Assembly (NCBI GenBank): GCA_015272515.1
Contig: JACYLN010000061.1
Location: forward strand, 1 to 64,000
DNA from: Leptolyngbyaceae cyanobacterium C42_A2020_001
Lineage (GTDB): Bacteria > Cyanobacteriota > Cyanobacteriia > Leptolyngbyales > Leptolyngbyaceae
DNA length: 64,000 nucleotides
Reading direction: 5' to 3'
A program made the position numbers and the translations under genes. Positions 28,002-36,524 of the stretch are shown here, in pieces (positions within the stretch are counted from its first letter, which is position 1; every line of letters starts with the position of its first letter). The notes beneath the pieces were generated by a model. The model did no database searches. It worked only from the letters and a program-made list of their open reading frames with translations, and had not been told where the DNA came from.

Positions 28002-29300
28002 ATGACTCAAGCGTTCCCTCCAAACGGTGACATTTCTATTCGCCCGATCTACTATGCCGATTTTGAGGCAATCGAACGGTTTTGCACAGCCGATTTCGAG
28101 GATGCGGACTTGAGCTACTCTATTAGCCCAGACCACTCTACAAAACCACTTCATGCCTACGGACCCTTGCGGCTGTTGGGAATGCTGCTGAACCGCCCAC
28201 AAATGTTTGGCGCATACACGGGCGATCGCGATAGCAAACTGCAAGGGGTGATTCAGGTTTCCCCATTCAACCGCACTCGTAGTACCTGGCGGGTTGATCA
28301 GGCAGCCGTTGTTTCAACGAATGTTGAACCACAGGAATTTACGGCAACGCAGCAAGGTGCAGTTGCGACTGAAGAAACTCCGGTTCATGCAGCTACTCAG
28401 ACTCCCAAGCTCACTAATGTTGGCTCTCTCCTGCTGCGTCATTGTTTTGAAACCATTTGGGAAGCTCGTACTTGGTTGCTTGAGGTTAATGTCAGCAATA
28501 AGGAACTGCTAGCACTCTATCGGCAGAACGGATTTCAACCGTTAGCTCAAATGACCTATTGGGAAATTGACCCGGAGCAACTGCAAGAACTGGCGGAACG
28601 CGAACCCGATCTGCCTAACCTGTTGCCTGTTAGTAACGCTGATGCCCAACTCCTCTATCAGTTGGATACGATGTCGATGCCGCCATTGATTCGGCAGGTG
28701 TTTGATCGCCACATTGCTGACTTTAGAACAAGCTTGATTGGCTCTCTTCTACGCGGCATGAGAAATTGGCTCAGCCACACCGAAGTGGTGAGTGGCTATG
28801 TGTTTGAACCCCAACGCAAAGCTGCGATCGGCTACTTTCAGGTGCAGCTGTGCCGGGATGGTTCCACCCCTCACCAGGCACAGCTCACGGTCAATCCTGC
28901 CTATACCTGGCTCTACCCCGAACTGATGTCACAGATTGCCCGCATTACCCGCGAATTTCCCTCGCAACCGCTGCGGCTTGCCTCTTCTGACTATCAGCAA
29001 GAACGGGAGGAATACCTGGAGCGATTTGGCGCAACCCGCATCGCTCATACCTTGATGATGTCGCGGTCTGTTTGGCACAAAGTGCGCGAATCGAAGCTGG
29101 GTGCCCTTGAAAATCTCCAGCTTTCCGAAATGTTGCAGGGCTTGAAACCAACTCGTAAACCAATCCCTAGCCGCATCTCAGTAACGCCACCCGTGACAGA
29201 CAACCAACCCTCATCCACGAATGGGAATGGCAAATCACGATTGAATCTGGCTTCAAAGTCTGATTTTTCTGATCCGCCGCAAGAAGGTCCTTGCTGCTAA
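28002..29300 (+). CDS. GNAT-family N-acetyltransferase
   Basis: 432 residues, longer than a single GNAT domain. The recognisable acetyltransferase part is near residues 140-195 (WLLEVNVSNKELLALYRQNGFQPL), the usual C-terminal half of the fold. A second, more degraded GNAT-like half follows (about 210-350), and the tail is Ser/Asn-rich and ends PCC. The protein may contain two GNAT folds in tandem. The substrate is unknown. It is followed by ruvX after 16 bp. Confidence 0.75.
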   Translation: MTQAFPPNGDISIRPIYYADFEAIERFCTADFEDADLSYSISPDHSTKPLHAYGPLRLLGMLLNRPQMFGAYTGDRDSKLQGVIQVSPFNRTRSTWRVDQAAVVSTNVEPQEFTATQQGAVATEETPVHAATQTPKLTNVGSLLLRHCFETIWEARTWLLEVNVSNKELLALYRQNGFQPLAQMTYWEIDPEQLQELAEREPDLPNLLPVSNADAQLLYQLDTMSMPPLIRQVFDRHIADFRTSLIGSLLRGMRNWLSHTEVVSGYVFEPQRKAAIGYFQVQLCRDGSTPHQAQLTVNPAYTWLYPELMSQIARITREFPSQPLRLASSDYQQEREEYLERFGATRIAHTLMMSRSVWHKVRESKLGALENLQLSEMLQGLKPTRKPIPSRISVTPPVTDNQPSSTNGNGKSRLNLASKSDFSDPPQEGPCC

Positions 29301-29316
29301 GGATTGGTACCTTTCA

Positions 29317-29784
29317 ATGCCAATTTCCGCACTGGGGCTAGATGTTGGGCGCAAACGGGTTGGAGTGGCAGGCTGTGATGGCACAGGGCTGATTGCGTTT
29401 GGTCTCACGACCATCTACCGAAAAACCTTCAAGGATGATGTGGAGCAACTCCGGCAACTGGTTCGCGATCGCGGCGCAACAATCCTGGTCGTTGGCTTAC
29501 CGTACTCTATGGATGGAACAGTGGGTTCTCAGGCTCGCCAAGTGCAAAAATTTGCAAACGCGATTGCTGCCGAACTCAACCTGCCTCTAGTTTACGTGGA
29601 TGAGCGGTTAACCTCTTTTCAGGCAGAGCAAATGCTTCAAGCAGAGGGCATTTCTCCCTCGCGCCAGAAGCACTTGATCGATCGCAAAGCTGCCGCCATC
29701 ATCTTGCAACAGTGGCTCGATGAACAACGGAATCGTAAACCGCCAGCAACCCCAAACGACGACGAAAGTCTTGAGTTTATTTGA
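29317..29784 (+). CDS. ruvX: Putative Holliday junction resolvase RuvX (YqgF family)
   Basis: 155 residues. The RNase H-like fold shows the catalytic acids: Asp in LGLDVGRKRVGVA, Glu in YVDERLTSFQAE and a late Asp in KHLIDRKAAAIILQ. YqgF proteins act on rRNA 5' ends (16S maturation) and may cut Holliday junctions. AAGGA lies ahead of the ATG. It opens the conserved cyanobacterial run ruvX - DUF3727 - mltG - yqeG. Confidence 0.93.
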   Translation: MPISALGLDVGRKRVGVAGCDGTGLIAFGLTTIYRKTFKDDVEQLRQLVRDRGATILVVGLPYSMDGTVGSQARQVQKFANAIAAELNLPLVYVDERLTSFQAEQMLQAEGISPSRQKHLIDRKAAAIILQQWLDEQRNRKPPATPNDDESLEFI

Positions 29785-29863
29785 AAACCTTTTAGAAAAT
29801 GACAAACAGGTAACAGACTTTGGCAGAATGCTTTTTGAGCGCTAACGATGAGGAGACTCCGCC

Positions 29864-30436
29864 ATGAGTGATGATATTCGGATAAGCGGCGACCCCGCAG
29901 AGGACGAAACAGTTATTTTGACTGACGAAGCCGGGCGGACAATTGCCTGCTCTGTAGAGCGTTACCTGGAAGTAGAAAACCAGGATTACGTGCTGCTGTT
30001 GCCAATTGATGCCCCTGTAGAAATCTTTGTCTGGCAGGGAGACACTGAAGACGACGAAGAGGCTGTGCCCGTGGATGAGGAAGACATTGATGTTCTATTT
30101 AGCACTGCCAAAGCAGTTTTAGAAGAACAAAATTTGACCTTGAAACGAACGGCTGTGGTACTGACCGTTGAAGGAGACCTGCCTGAACTTGATGATGAAG
30201 ACGAATTTGCCGAAGTTTCTTCCGAAGCAGAGGAAGACGAAGTTGAAGAACTTCAATACCTCGCTAGCTTCTATTTTGAAGAACAGGAGTTTGCCGTCTA
30301 TGCTCCCCTCGATCCCTGCTTTATCTTGGCAAGGATGGACGAGAACAACGAACCGCATCTACTTTCACCAGAGGAATTGAAAAAGCTAGAACCCATGCTC
30401 GAAACTCTTGAGGATCAACTGTTCGACGAATTTTAA
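29864..30436 (+). CDS. DUF3727 family protein
   Basis: 190 residues, strongly acidic. The N-terminal half (TVILTDEAGRTIACSVERYLEV) resembles DUF1292-type beta domains. The C-terminal half (YLASFYFEEQEFAVYAPLDPCFILAR) is the DUF3727 region. No function is known. GAGGAG about 8 nt before the ATG is a strong ribosome site. It ends 5 bp before mltG, and this adjacency recurs in cyanobacteria, so a tie to cell-wall growth is possible. Confidence 0.88.
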   Translation: MSDDIRISGDPAEDETVILTDEAGRTIACSVERYLEVENQDYVLLLPIDAPVEIFVWQGDTEDDEEAVPVDEEDIDVLFSTAKAVLEEQNLTLKRTAVVLTVEGDLPELDDEDEFAEVSSEAEEDEVEELQYLASFYFEEQEFAVYAPLDPCFILARMDENNEPHLLSPEELKKLEPMLETLEDQLFDEF

Positions 30437-30441
30437 TCTTC

Positions 30442-31524
30442 ATGGCTAAACAATTCCCAACCAAATCGTTCCTCGGATTGCTGCTAGCAGCCTTTGGAAT
30501 TGCCGCGTGGCAGGGTTGGAGTTGGTGGGCGTGGGCTTCTGCTCCGCCGCTGCAAAATAACCATGTCACGAATCAAAAACCAATTAATCTCAGCATCCCA
30601 CCCGGTACCTCCGCTCAGGAGATTGGGCAAGACCTGGAAGCACTGGGAGTGATTCGTTCTGCTCAAGCCTGGAATTTGTGGTCTCGTTGGTTGATGTGGC
30701 AAAATTCAACGGGTGGATTTCAGGCGGGCACTTACCAATTGTCGAAGGCAGAGCCAATGCAGGACGTTGCTGCCAAGATTTGGAAGGGGGATGTGGCTCA
30801 ATCTAGTTTCACTATTCCTGAAGGTTGGTCGATTCGGGAAATGGCTCAGTATTTTGAGCAACGGGGCTTCTTCTCAGCGCAGGCATTTATTGATGCAACT
30901 AATCAAGTTTCAACGGCGGAATATCCCTGGTTGCCTGCTTCGGCGGCTGTAGAGGGCTTTCCTCGCTTGGAGGGCTATCTTTTCCCGGATACGTATCAAA
31001 TGCCGTTGGGGGAGGGCATTCAACCAGAAGCAGTGGTGCGGCAGATGCTCGATCGCTTTGAGCAGGTGGCATTACCGATTTATCAACAGCAGCAGGGCAA
31101 AACTAACTTGAGCCTGGTGGAATGGGTGACACTGGGCAGCATCGTGGAGAAGGAGGCAGTTATCCCCACCGAGCGATCGCGCATTTCTGGCGTATTTCAC
31201 AATCGCTTAAAGCGGCAAATGCCCCTAGCATCTGATCCAACGGTAGAGTATGCCTTTGGCATCAAACAAACTCCCGACCGTCCACTTACCTATGCTCAAG
31301 TGGCAATGCCCTCCCCATACAACACCTATGTAAATCCAGGGTTGCCACCTGCACCAATCGCCAGTCCTGGAAAAGCCAGTTTGGAAGCAACGCTGAATCC
31401 AGAAGCAACTGAGTATTTGTATTTTGTCGCGCGGTACGATGGTACTCACGTCTTCAGTCGGACTCTGGCAGATCACCAGGCTGCCCAGAATGCGATTCAT
31501 GATCAGCGTGAGGCAGCCAAATAA
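30442..31524 (+). CDS. mltG: Endolytic murein transglycosylase MltG
   Basis: 360 residues. One N-terminal membrane segment (about 8-26) anchors it with the catalytic domain outside. A LysM-like region (about 45-110) precedes the YceG catalytic domain. The catalytic Glu lies in GSIVEKEAV, and SDPTVEYAFG and YNTYVNPGLPPAPI are family hallmarks. It cuts new glycan strands and so sets their length. It is 5 bp from the DUF3727 gene. Confidence 0.94.
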   Translation: MAKQFPTKSFLGLLLAAFGIAAWQGWSWWAWASAPPLQNNHVTNQKPINLSIPPGTSAQEIGQDLEALGVIRSAQAWNLWSRWLMWQNSTGGFQAGTYQLSKAEPMQDVAAKIWKGDVAQSSFTIPEGWSIREMAQYFEQRGFFSAQAFIDATNQVSTAEYPWLPASAAVEGFPRLEGYLFPDTYQMPLGEGIQPEAVVRQMLDRFEQVALPIYQQQQGKTNLSLVEWVTLGSIVEKEAVIPTERSRISGVFHNRLKRQMPLASDPTVEYAFGIKQTPDRPLTYAQVAMPSPYNTYVNPGLPPAPIASPGKASLEATLNPEATEYLYFVARYDGTHVFSRTLADHQAAQNAIHDQREAAK

Positions 31525-31584
31525 CCGTTGAGCTATGTCAATTTTTGGGCGTTCTTAGGGCACCTATGGATTAGAGGGTTTGTG

Positions 31585-31626
31585 GTGGAGTAATGAGAAT
31601 TGCTTACTCCACATATCGCTCTTTTT
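31585..31626 (+). terminator. Putative terminator after mltG
   Basis: GTGGAGTAA (31585-31593) and TTACTCCAC (31604-31612) form an exact 9-bp stem with a 10-nt loop. A TTTTT run comes only 9 nt later, which weakens the call. It lies between mltG and yqeG. Confidence 0.5.
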
Positions 31627-31655
31627 GATTTGTTATTCCTTTACTTTCGCTTTTT

Positions 31656-32189
31656 ATGTTTTGGGGCAAACTGCTACAGCCAAATCTCATTCTCGAAGGC
31701 ACTGTTCTCAACCTTACACCTGATATCTTGCAGCAATACAAGCTGAAGGGATTGGTGCTGGATGTGGACGAAACCCTGGTTCCGTTCCGAGCCTCCCAGG
31801 TATCGGAGGAACTGTTGCCCTGGGTTGAAGATGTGCGACAGGTGGCTTCACTGTGGCTAGTTAGCAACAATATTAGTGAGGCACGCATTCGTCGCATTGG
31901 CAAATCTTTGGATTTACCCTACATTTCGGGTGCAGGGAAACCCTCTCGCCGCAAAGTTCGCCGGGCAGTCGATGCAATGGGCTTACCTGTTGAACAAGTA
32001 GGGATGGTAGGCGATCGCCTATTTACGGATGTTCTTGCTGGTAACCGATTGGGATTGTTTACCGTTTTGGTGGAACCAATGGTTTCTCCGAACCAGATTG
32101 TTCGCCGTTCCTCTTTGCATTCGGCTGAGGTTTGGCTTTCTCAAGTACTCGGTGCCTCCTTACCACCCGAAAACGCTAGGTTGAAGTAA
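31656..32189 (+). CDS. YqeG-family HAD IIIA phosphatase
   Basis: 177 residues. HAD motif I is DVDETLVPF (about 37-45), motif II is WLVSNN and motif III with the late acid is MVGDRLFTDVLAGNR. It is a small cytosolic phosphatase of the YqeG type, related to mitochondrial PTPMT/GEP4 (phosphatidylglycerophosphate phosphatase), so a lipid substrate is possible. It follows mltG after a hairpin. Confidence 0.9.
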   Translation: MFWGKLLQPNLILEGTVLNLTPDILQQYKLKGLVLDVDETLVPFRASQVSEELLPWVEDVRQVASLWLVSNNISEARIRRIGKSLDLPYISGAGKPSRRKVRRAVDAMGLPVEQVGMVGDRLFTDVLAGNRLGLFTVLVEPMVSPNQIVRRSSLHSAEVWLSQVLGASLPPENARLK

Positions 32190-32296
32190 GTAAAACTACA
32201 CAAAAATAAACAATCTGATGCGTTCGAGAATATAAAGAAAACATTACGTATTACTTGTTTTTGAAAATTCTCTGTCATTCTTAGAAAAGATAAATC

Positions 32297-32383
32297 GGGT
32301 CACCAAATTATATAGACCCAGTCCTTAAATCCCTGTGAATACTATGTAAGGCGCTAATCTCCATCGGTAGAGGTTGGCGCTTT
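32297..32383 (+). ncRNA. Candidate structured leader or small RNA upstream of proB
   Basis: Two stems lie in the AT-rich gap before proB. The first is GGGTC (32297-32301) with GACCC (32314-32318). The second is a 14-bp stem including three G-U pairs (32348-32361 with 32370-32383) around an 8-nt loop. No T-run follows directly. It could be an untranslated leader of proB or a separate RNA. I do not recognise a known family. Confidence 0.3.
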
Positions 32384-32469
32384 GCATTTGGAGAAGCTCT
32401 TGGGATAGATTCCGCCAGTGGTAGATTGCGTATTGGCAGCTACTTCTAACTTTTCATCAACCGCACTCC

Positions 32470-33582
32470 ATGCCCCAAACCCTAGTTGTTAAAATTGGCA
32501 CCTCTAGTTTGGCTCAACCTGAAACCGGAAACCTGGCACTTGCAACGATCGCCAGCCTGGTTGAAGTGTTAAGTCGCTTACGGTCTCAGGGATACCGGAT
32601 TGTTTTGGTTTCTTCCGGTGCGGTGGGGGTAGGGTGTGCACGGTTGGGGTTGACTGAGCGCCCAAAAGCGATCGCGCTGAAACAGGCAGTTGCCGCCGTA
32701 GGACAGGGGCGCTTAATCCGGGTTTACGATGACCTGTTCACCGCTCTTCAGCAGCCGATCGCTCAGGTTCTGCTGACCCGCAGTGACTTAGTGCAGCGCA
32801 GCAGCTATTTGAACGTGGAGCGGACCTTTCAGGAATTGTTAGAGCTGGGAGTTATCCCCATCGTGAACGAAAATGACACGGTCGCCGTGGATGAACTCAA
32901 GTTTGGCGATAACGATACCCTGTCGGCACTGGTTGCTAGCCTGGTAAGTGCTGATTGGCTGTTTTTGCTCACCGATGTTGATCGCCTGTATTCCGCGGAT
33001 CCACGTCGTAACCCTGAAGCGCAGCCCATCACTTTGATCAATCGCTTAGAAGAGCTGAAGGAGTTACAGGTGCAAATTGGCGATCGCGGTTCTAGTTGGG
33101 GTACGGGTGGCATGGCAACCAAAATTACTGCCGCTCAAATTGCCGCAGGAGCCGGAGTTCGCACGGTGATTATGCAAGGGAAAACGCCGCAAAACATCGA
33201 GAAGGTGTTGCAGGGAGACGCAATTGGAACTCGATTTGAGCCGCAGCCTCGTCCTGCCAGTGCTCGTAAACGCTGGATCGCTCACGGTCTGGTACCAACA
33301 GGCATCTTATACCTGGATGACGGAGCCGTTCGCGCTATTCGTAACGCAGGAAAGTCGTTGCTGGCGGCTGGAGTGGTCGGTGTTGAAGGGGAATTTGAAA
33401 GTCGTGATGCCGTAATCTTATGCGATCGCGCTGGTACTGAAATTGCCCGTGGAGTTGTCAACTTTAGCAGTTTGGAGCTTGCCAAAATCAAAGGCCACCA
33501 GTCCGAAGAGAGTGAGTCAATCTTGGGCTACCCCTGCCCTGAAACCGTGGTTCATCGCGACAACTTAGCTCTCACCGCTTAA
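32470..33582 (+). CDS. proB: Glutamate 5-kinase
   Basis: 370 residues, the length of the two-domain enzyme. It phosphorylates glutamate in the first step of proline synthesis. The amino-acid kinase domain (about 1-255) shows [47 protein letters not shown] (seen in two halves) and [17 protein letters not shown]-terminal PUA domain follows (about 275-355), with [18 protein letters not shown]. Proline feedback inhibition is usual for this class. Confidence 0.95.
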   Translation: MPQTLVVKIGTSSLAQPETGNLALATIASLVEVLSRLRSQGYRIVLVSSGAVGVGCARLGLTERPKAIALKQAVAAVGQGRLIRVYDDLFTALQQPIAQVLLTRSDLVQRSSYLNVERTFQELLELGVIPIVNENDTVAVDELKFGDNDTLSALVASLVSADWLFLLTDVDRLYSADPRRNPEAQPITLINRLEELKELQVQIGDRGSSWGTGGMATKITAAQIAAGAGVRTVIMQGKTPQNIEKVLQGDAIGTRFEPQPRPASARKRWIAHGLVPTGILYLDDGAVRAIRNAGKSLLAAGVVGVEGEFESRDAVILCDRAGTEIARGVVNFSSLELAKIKGHQSEESESILGYPCPETVVHRDNLALTA

Positions 33583-33621
33583 ACTTTCACTGCTTATGAA
33601 CTTTCACTACTTAAAAGAGGT

Positions 33622-34401
33622 CTAGATCCGTCCCCGCTCTCCCACAGCTAATCGCTGCGAGGTTGATGGAGCAAGTGTTTTACGGCGGGCTGGATAATCG
33701 CTAGCGTGCGCTTTGGCTGCCAATCCCTCCAAATTTAGGCGATAGCCCACGTTTCTCACAGTTTGAATCAAACTCGGCTGTCGAGGATCGGTTTCGACTT
33801 TCTTGCGGAGTGAGAGGATATGCGTATCTACTGTGCGGGGATTATCAATTGCGTCTGGCCAGGCTCGCTGTAACAACTCAGACCGACTGAGCGGTAGCCC
33901 CCCTGCTTGAGCCAAAACATACAACAAACTAAACTCTTGAGGTGTTAGCTCCACCAGATCACCTCGAAAGCGAACTCGGCGATGAACCAAGTCAATTTGT
34001 AAATCACCACAGTCTAAGGAAGCGGGGGGAGGCATTGCTGCACGCCGTCGGGTCAGTGCTTCTACCCGCGCCAGAAACTCCTGCATTCCAAATGGTTTTG
34101 TGAGATAGTCATCTGCTCCTGCCCGCAAGCCTTCGACAATATCTGCTTCGGTATTGCGGGCAGACAGCATCAGGATCAGCGTTTGCTGTTGCCGTAACCA
34201 CCGACAAAACTCAACCCCATCGCCATCAGGTAGTTCGGAATCCAGGATGATCAGCGTTGGCTGACGTTGCTGGAAAACTTCTCGCGCCTGGTGTAGATCG
34301 GCTGATTGGCAAACCGTATAGCCCGCCTGCTGGAGATGCCAACCTAGCAGCGATCGCAAATGCGGATTTCCTTCAACAATTTGAATACAAAAAGCTCCCA
34401 C
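33622..34401 (-). CDS. OmpR/PhoB-type response regulator
   Basis: 259 residues. The receiver domain (about 1-115) has the phosphoacceptor Asp in IILDSELPDGDG and Lys in LTKPFGMQE. The usual acidic pair at the N-terminus is reduced to one Glu (IVEGN), so metal binding may be altered. The winged-helix DNA-binding domain (about 130-225) is clear: ELTPQEFSLLYVL and NPRTVDTHILSLRKKVE. A tail rich in Ser, Thr and Arg is unusual. Cyanobacterial NblR is a similar atypical regulator, but I cannot claim identity. Two palindromes lie upstream. Confidence 0.88.
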   Translation of the reverse strand: MGAFCIQIVEGNPHLRSLLGWHLQQAGYTVCQSADLHQAREVFQQRQPTLIILDSELPDGDGVEFCRWLRQQQTLILMLSARNTEADIVEGLRAGADDYLTKPFGMQEFLARVEALTRRRAAMPPPASLDCGDLQIDLVHRRVRFRGDLVELTPQEFSLLYVLAQAGGLPLSRSELLQRAWPDAIDNPRTVDTHILSLRKKVETDPRQPSLIQTVRNVGYRLNLEGLAAKAHASDYPARRKTLAPSTSQRLAVGERGRI

Positions 34402-34453
34402 GGAGGCTGCACTTCCTTCAAGTTTGTGCTTATCAATCTAACAAAGCACACGG

Positions 34454-34533
34454 ATTACATTTGTAATGACCGTTACTCAAGAGGCATTAAGGTCACATCA
34501 CTTCTATTTTTGTAAAGACCAATCTTACAAAAA
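34454..34533. promoter_or_regulatory. Two inverted repeats sharing TTACA/TGTAA half-sites
   Basis: ATTACA-TT-TGTAAT (34454-34467) and TTTTTGTAA-N9-TTACAAAAA (34507-34533) are both exact inverted repeats. They lie in the 285-bp gap between the response regulator (minus) and the DUF6761 gene (plus). TTACA is the core of the HLR1 element bound by RpaB, but the direct-repeat form of HLR1 is not present. Autoregulation by the neighbouring regulator is possible. Confidence 0.4.
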
Positions 34534-34686
34534 GCGATTAAACCTCAAGAAAGCCCTTCATTAAAGTTAAGATATGGTTAGCAAGCAAATAACTGAACGG
34601 GTTCATGCCCAACGTTGCTGAATTAGTGTTCTTGTGCCGTTGCACAGATTGTTGGTTTCGCTCTTGTAGGTACACATCTCTAAACT

Positions 34687-34929
34687 ATGTTGCAGGATAC
34701 AGTCACAATCCGCTTCTATCAGCGATTGACCGATGCTCTTGTAGACCTTTGGAATCGAGGCTATCGGTTCGATGATTTGCGGATGTATATCGATGGTTAC
34801 CTTGCGGCTTTGCGGCACTCAAATAGCCTTGAGCCATATCTGATCCATCGATTAGAAGAAGAAATCACTCGCTACCTGTATGATCCCTCGAATTTTGAAA
34901 AAACTCAGTCTGAACCGGATTACCGATAA
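34687..34929 (+). CDS. DUF6761 family small protein
   Basis: 80 residues. I recognise the sequence style of a conserved cyanobacterial family: TIRFYQRLTDALVDLWNRGYR, then YIDGYLAALRHSNSLEPYLIHRLEEE. It is helical, soluble and has no cysteine. No function is known. It is followed by a bidirectional terminator and faces the glutaredoxin gene. Confidence 0.85.
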   Translation: MLQDTVTIRFYQRLTDALVDLWNRGYRFDDLRMYIDGYLAALRHSNSLEPYLIHRLEEEITRYLYDPSNFEKTQSEPDYR

Positions 34930-34934
34930 AACAA

Positions 34935-34969
34935 AATCCCCCAAGCTATGCAGCCTGTTGGGGGATTTC
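34935..34969. terminator. Bidirectional terminator between DUF6761 and grxD
   Basis: AATCCCCCAA (34935-34944) and TTGGGGGATT (34958-34967) form a 10-bp G/C-rich stem with a 13-nt loop. T-runs follow on both strands (TTTCT on plus, TTTTGTTTT on minus), fitting the convergent genes on each side. Confidence 0.85.
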
Positions 34970-35015
34970 TGTATGAAGGTTTTACCCAAAGCCTGAAAGC
35001 GACTTTCAAGGAATT

Positions 35016-35339
35016 TCAGGATGCTAGAGCAACTTCTACCATCTGCTGAAGTTCGCCCTTCTGATAAAGTTCGATCATGATATCTGATCCGCCAATGAAC
35101 TCCCCATTAATATAAACCTGGGGGATCGTGGGCCAGTTGGAATACTCCTTAATACCTTGCCGAATCTCTGGATCAGCCAACACATCAACCGTCTCGTAGG
35201 GTACTCCTAACACATTGAGAATTTGTACAACGTTATTGGAGAAACCACACTGGGGCATTAACTTGTTGCCCTTCATGAAAACCATAATCTTGTTTTTTTG
35301 AATCAGTTCATTGATTCGGGCTTGAGTGTCTTGCATCAT
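35016..35339 (-). CDS. grxD: Monothiol glutaredoxin (Grx4/GrxD type)
   Basis: 107 residues. The active site CGFS lies in [15 protein letters not shown]. The [20 protein letters not shown] stretch (seen as [11 protein letters not shown] and GGSDIM) binds glutathione. Such proteins carry [2Fe-2S] clusters for transfer or iron sensing. It lies 48 bp downstream of a bolA gene on the same strand, and the two proteins usually form a cluster-bridged complex. Confidence 0.95.
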   Translation of the reverse strand: MMQDTQARINELIQKNKIMVFMKGNKLMPQCGFSNNVVQILNVLGVPYETVDVLADPEIRQGIKEYSNWPTIPQVYINGEFIGGSDIMIELYQKGELQQMVEVALAS

Positions 35340-35387
35340 AGCGTTTAGAATCTGTGAGGTTTACGGATCAACGAATTCGACGTTACT

Positions 35388-35645
35388 TCAAACTGCCTGA
35401 CCGATGACTTCTTGCCATGCAGCGGGAGTATATGTTTTGACTGCCATCGCATGAATAGCTCCGGTCAACATTTCTTGCTGGATTGCCTTGTAAACCAGTT
35501 GATGCTGCTGCACAAGGCGCTTTCCTTCAAAAGTTGCCGACACTACAACGACTTCGTAATGTTCTCCATCGTTCGTCATCACTTGCACTTGAGCATCCGG
35601 CAATTGCGCCTGAATCATTGCCTCAACCTGACTTGGGCTGATCAT
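35388..35645 (-). CDS. BolA family protein
   Basis: 85 residues. The class-II KH-like BolA fold is seen in DAQVQVMTNDGEHYEVVVVSATFEGKRLVQQHQLVY, read here as VTNDGEHYEVVVVS-like and FEGKRLVQQHQLVYKA; the His in the second part is a usual cluster ligand. It precedes grxD with 48 bp between, probably in one operon. The pair would serve iron-sulphur trafficking or iron sensing. Confidence 0.93.
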   Translation of the reverse strand: MISPSQVEAMIQAQLPDAQVQVMTNDGEHYEVVVVSATFEGKRLVQQHQLVYKAIQQEMLTGAIHAMAVKTYTPAAWQEVIGQAV

Positions 35646-35737
35646 TCATCCTCCTTGCCTGTGTGTTTCATTCAATGTTGCAATTCCTGTGCTTCTCATG
35701 CAAACCCAGATCGTGCTGCACCATCTTCAAGTCCAGT

Positions 35738-36358
35738 CTAACGATTTGCCGATGGTGGCGACTGATCGGCGCGGGGACGAGGGAAAGGAGAATCCACAAA
35801 CCCTAGCTCAAACAATTGCTGGTAGGCTTTTTTACCCAGGTCGCGAGTGGGTTGTTGACTCCGAATAATTTGAATCAGGAGTGGCACTGCCAACTCTGGC
35901 TGATTTTGCGCCCGATGAACTAGGGCAAGTTGATAGGTGGCATCGTCTCGCATTTGAGCGGTGTCCAAAGCTTTGCGGCGATGACTGTCAGCAATGCGGT
36001 TTTCAATTCCTGAAAAGCTACCAGCCAGGTCTTGATAGAAGTTAGATAACTGATTGAAAATTTGGCGGGCTTCTTGCAGTTTTTTCACTGCCAGATTGTA
36101 ATTCTGAGACGAAACCGCGCTGTTTGCTTCTTGCATCAAGCGCTGCCCGGCTTGCATACTCAAAATTCCGGTTTCTACATTGCTGCCAGGACGGACAACA
36201 TTCGGATCATTCGGATCAATAGGTTTTGCCTGGTTCGGTCCGGTTGGTAGTTCTTGGGCAGCAAGGTGTGCCGAGTTGGAGACAACTGCAACTGTTAGGC
36301 TTGATAACGCAACCAAACCAACTGTGCGAAGGAGACGATTGATTCCGAAGGCTTGCAT
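35738..36358 (-). CDS. Secreted TPR-like protein of unknown function
   Basis: 206 residues. A signal peptide (LLRTVGLVALSSLTVAVVS) ends near an Ala-Ala-Gln site (about residue 34). A Pro/Asn-rich linker follows. Residues 65-190 are helical and look like two or three tetratricopeptide repeats (SSQNYNLAVKKLQEARQIF, then YQLALVHRAQNQPELAVPLL). I do not recognise a named family. It is probably periplasmic. It is divergent from the subtilisin gene, with 166 bp between them. Confidence 0.7.
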   Translation of the reverse strand: MQAFGINRLLRTVGLVALSSLTVAVVSNSAHLAAQELPTGPNQAKPIDPNDPNVVRPGSNVETGILSMQAGQRLMQEANSAVSSQNYNLAVKKLQEARQIFNQLSNFYQDLAGSFSGIENRIADSHRRKALDTAQMRDDATYQLALVHRAQNQPELAVPLLIQIIRSQQPTRDLGKKAYQQLFELGFVDSPFPRPRADQSPPSANR

Positions 36359-36524
36359 GGCAACGTTGCTACGACATAGGGAGATTAACCTATGTATATT
36401 ACCACTGCCGATCGCTCTGCGTCGAAGTACCTATTCAGAGATTATTTTTAACGAGGGTTTCTCCCTGCCTGACAACAGGCAAAGTTAGAGTAGCGTGTAG
36501 AAGCGTGCAATGGGGGGATGACTG

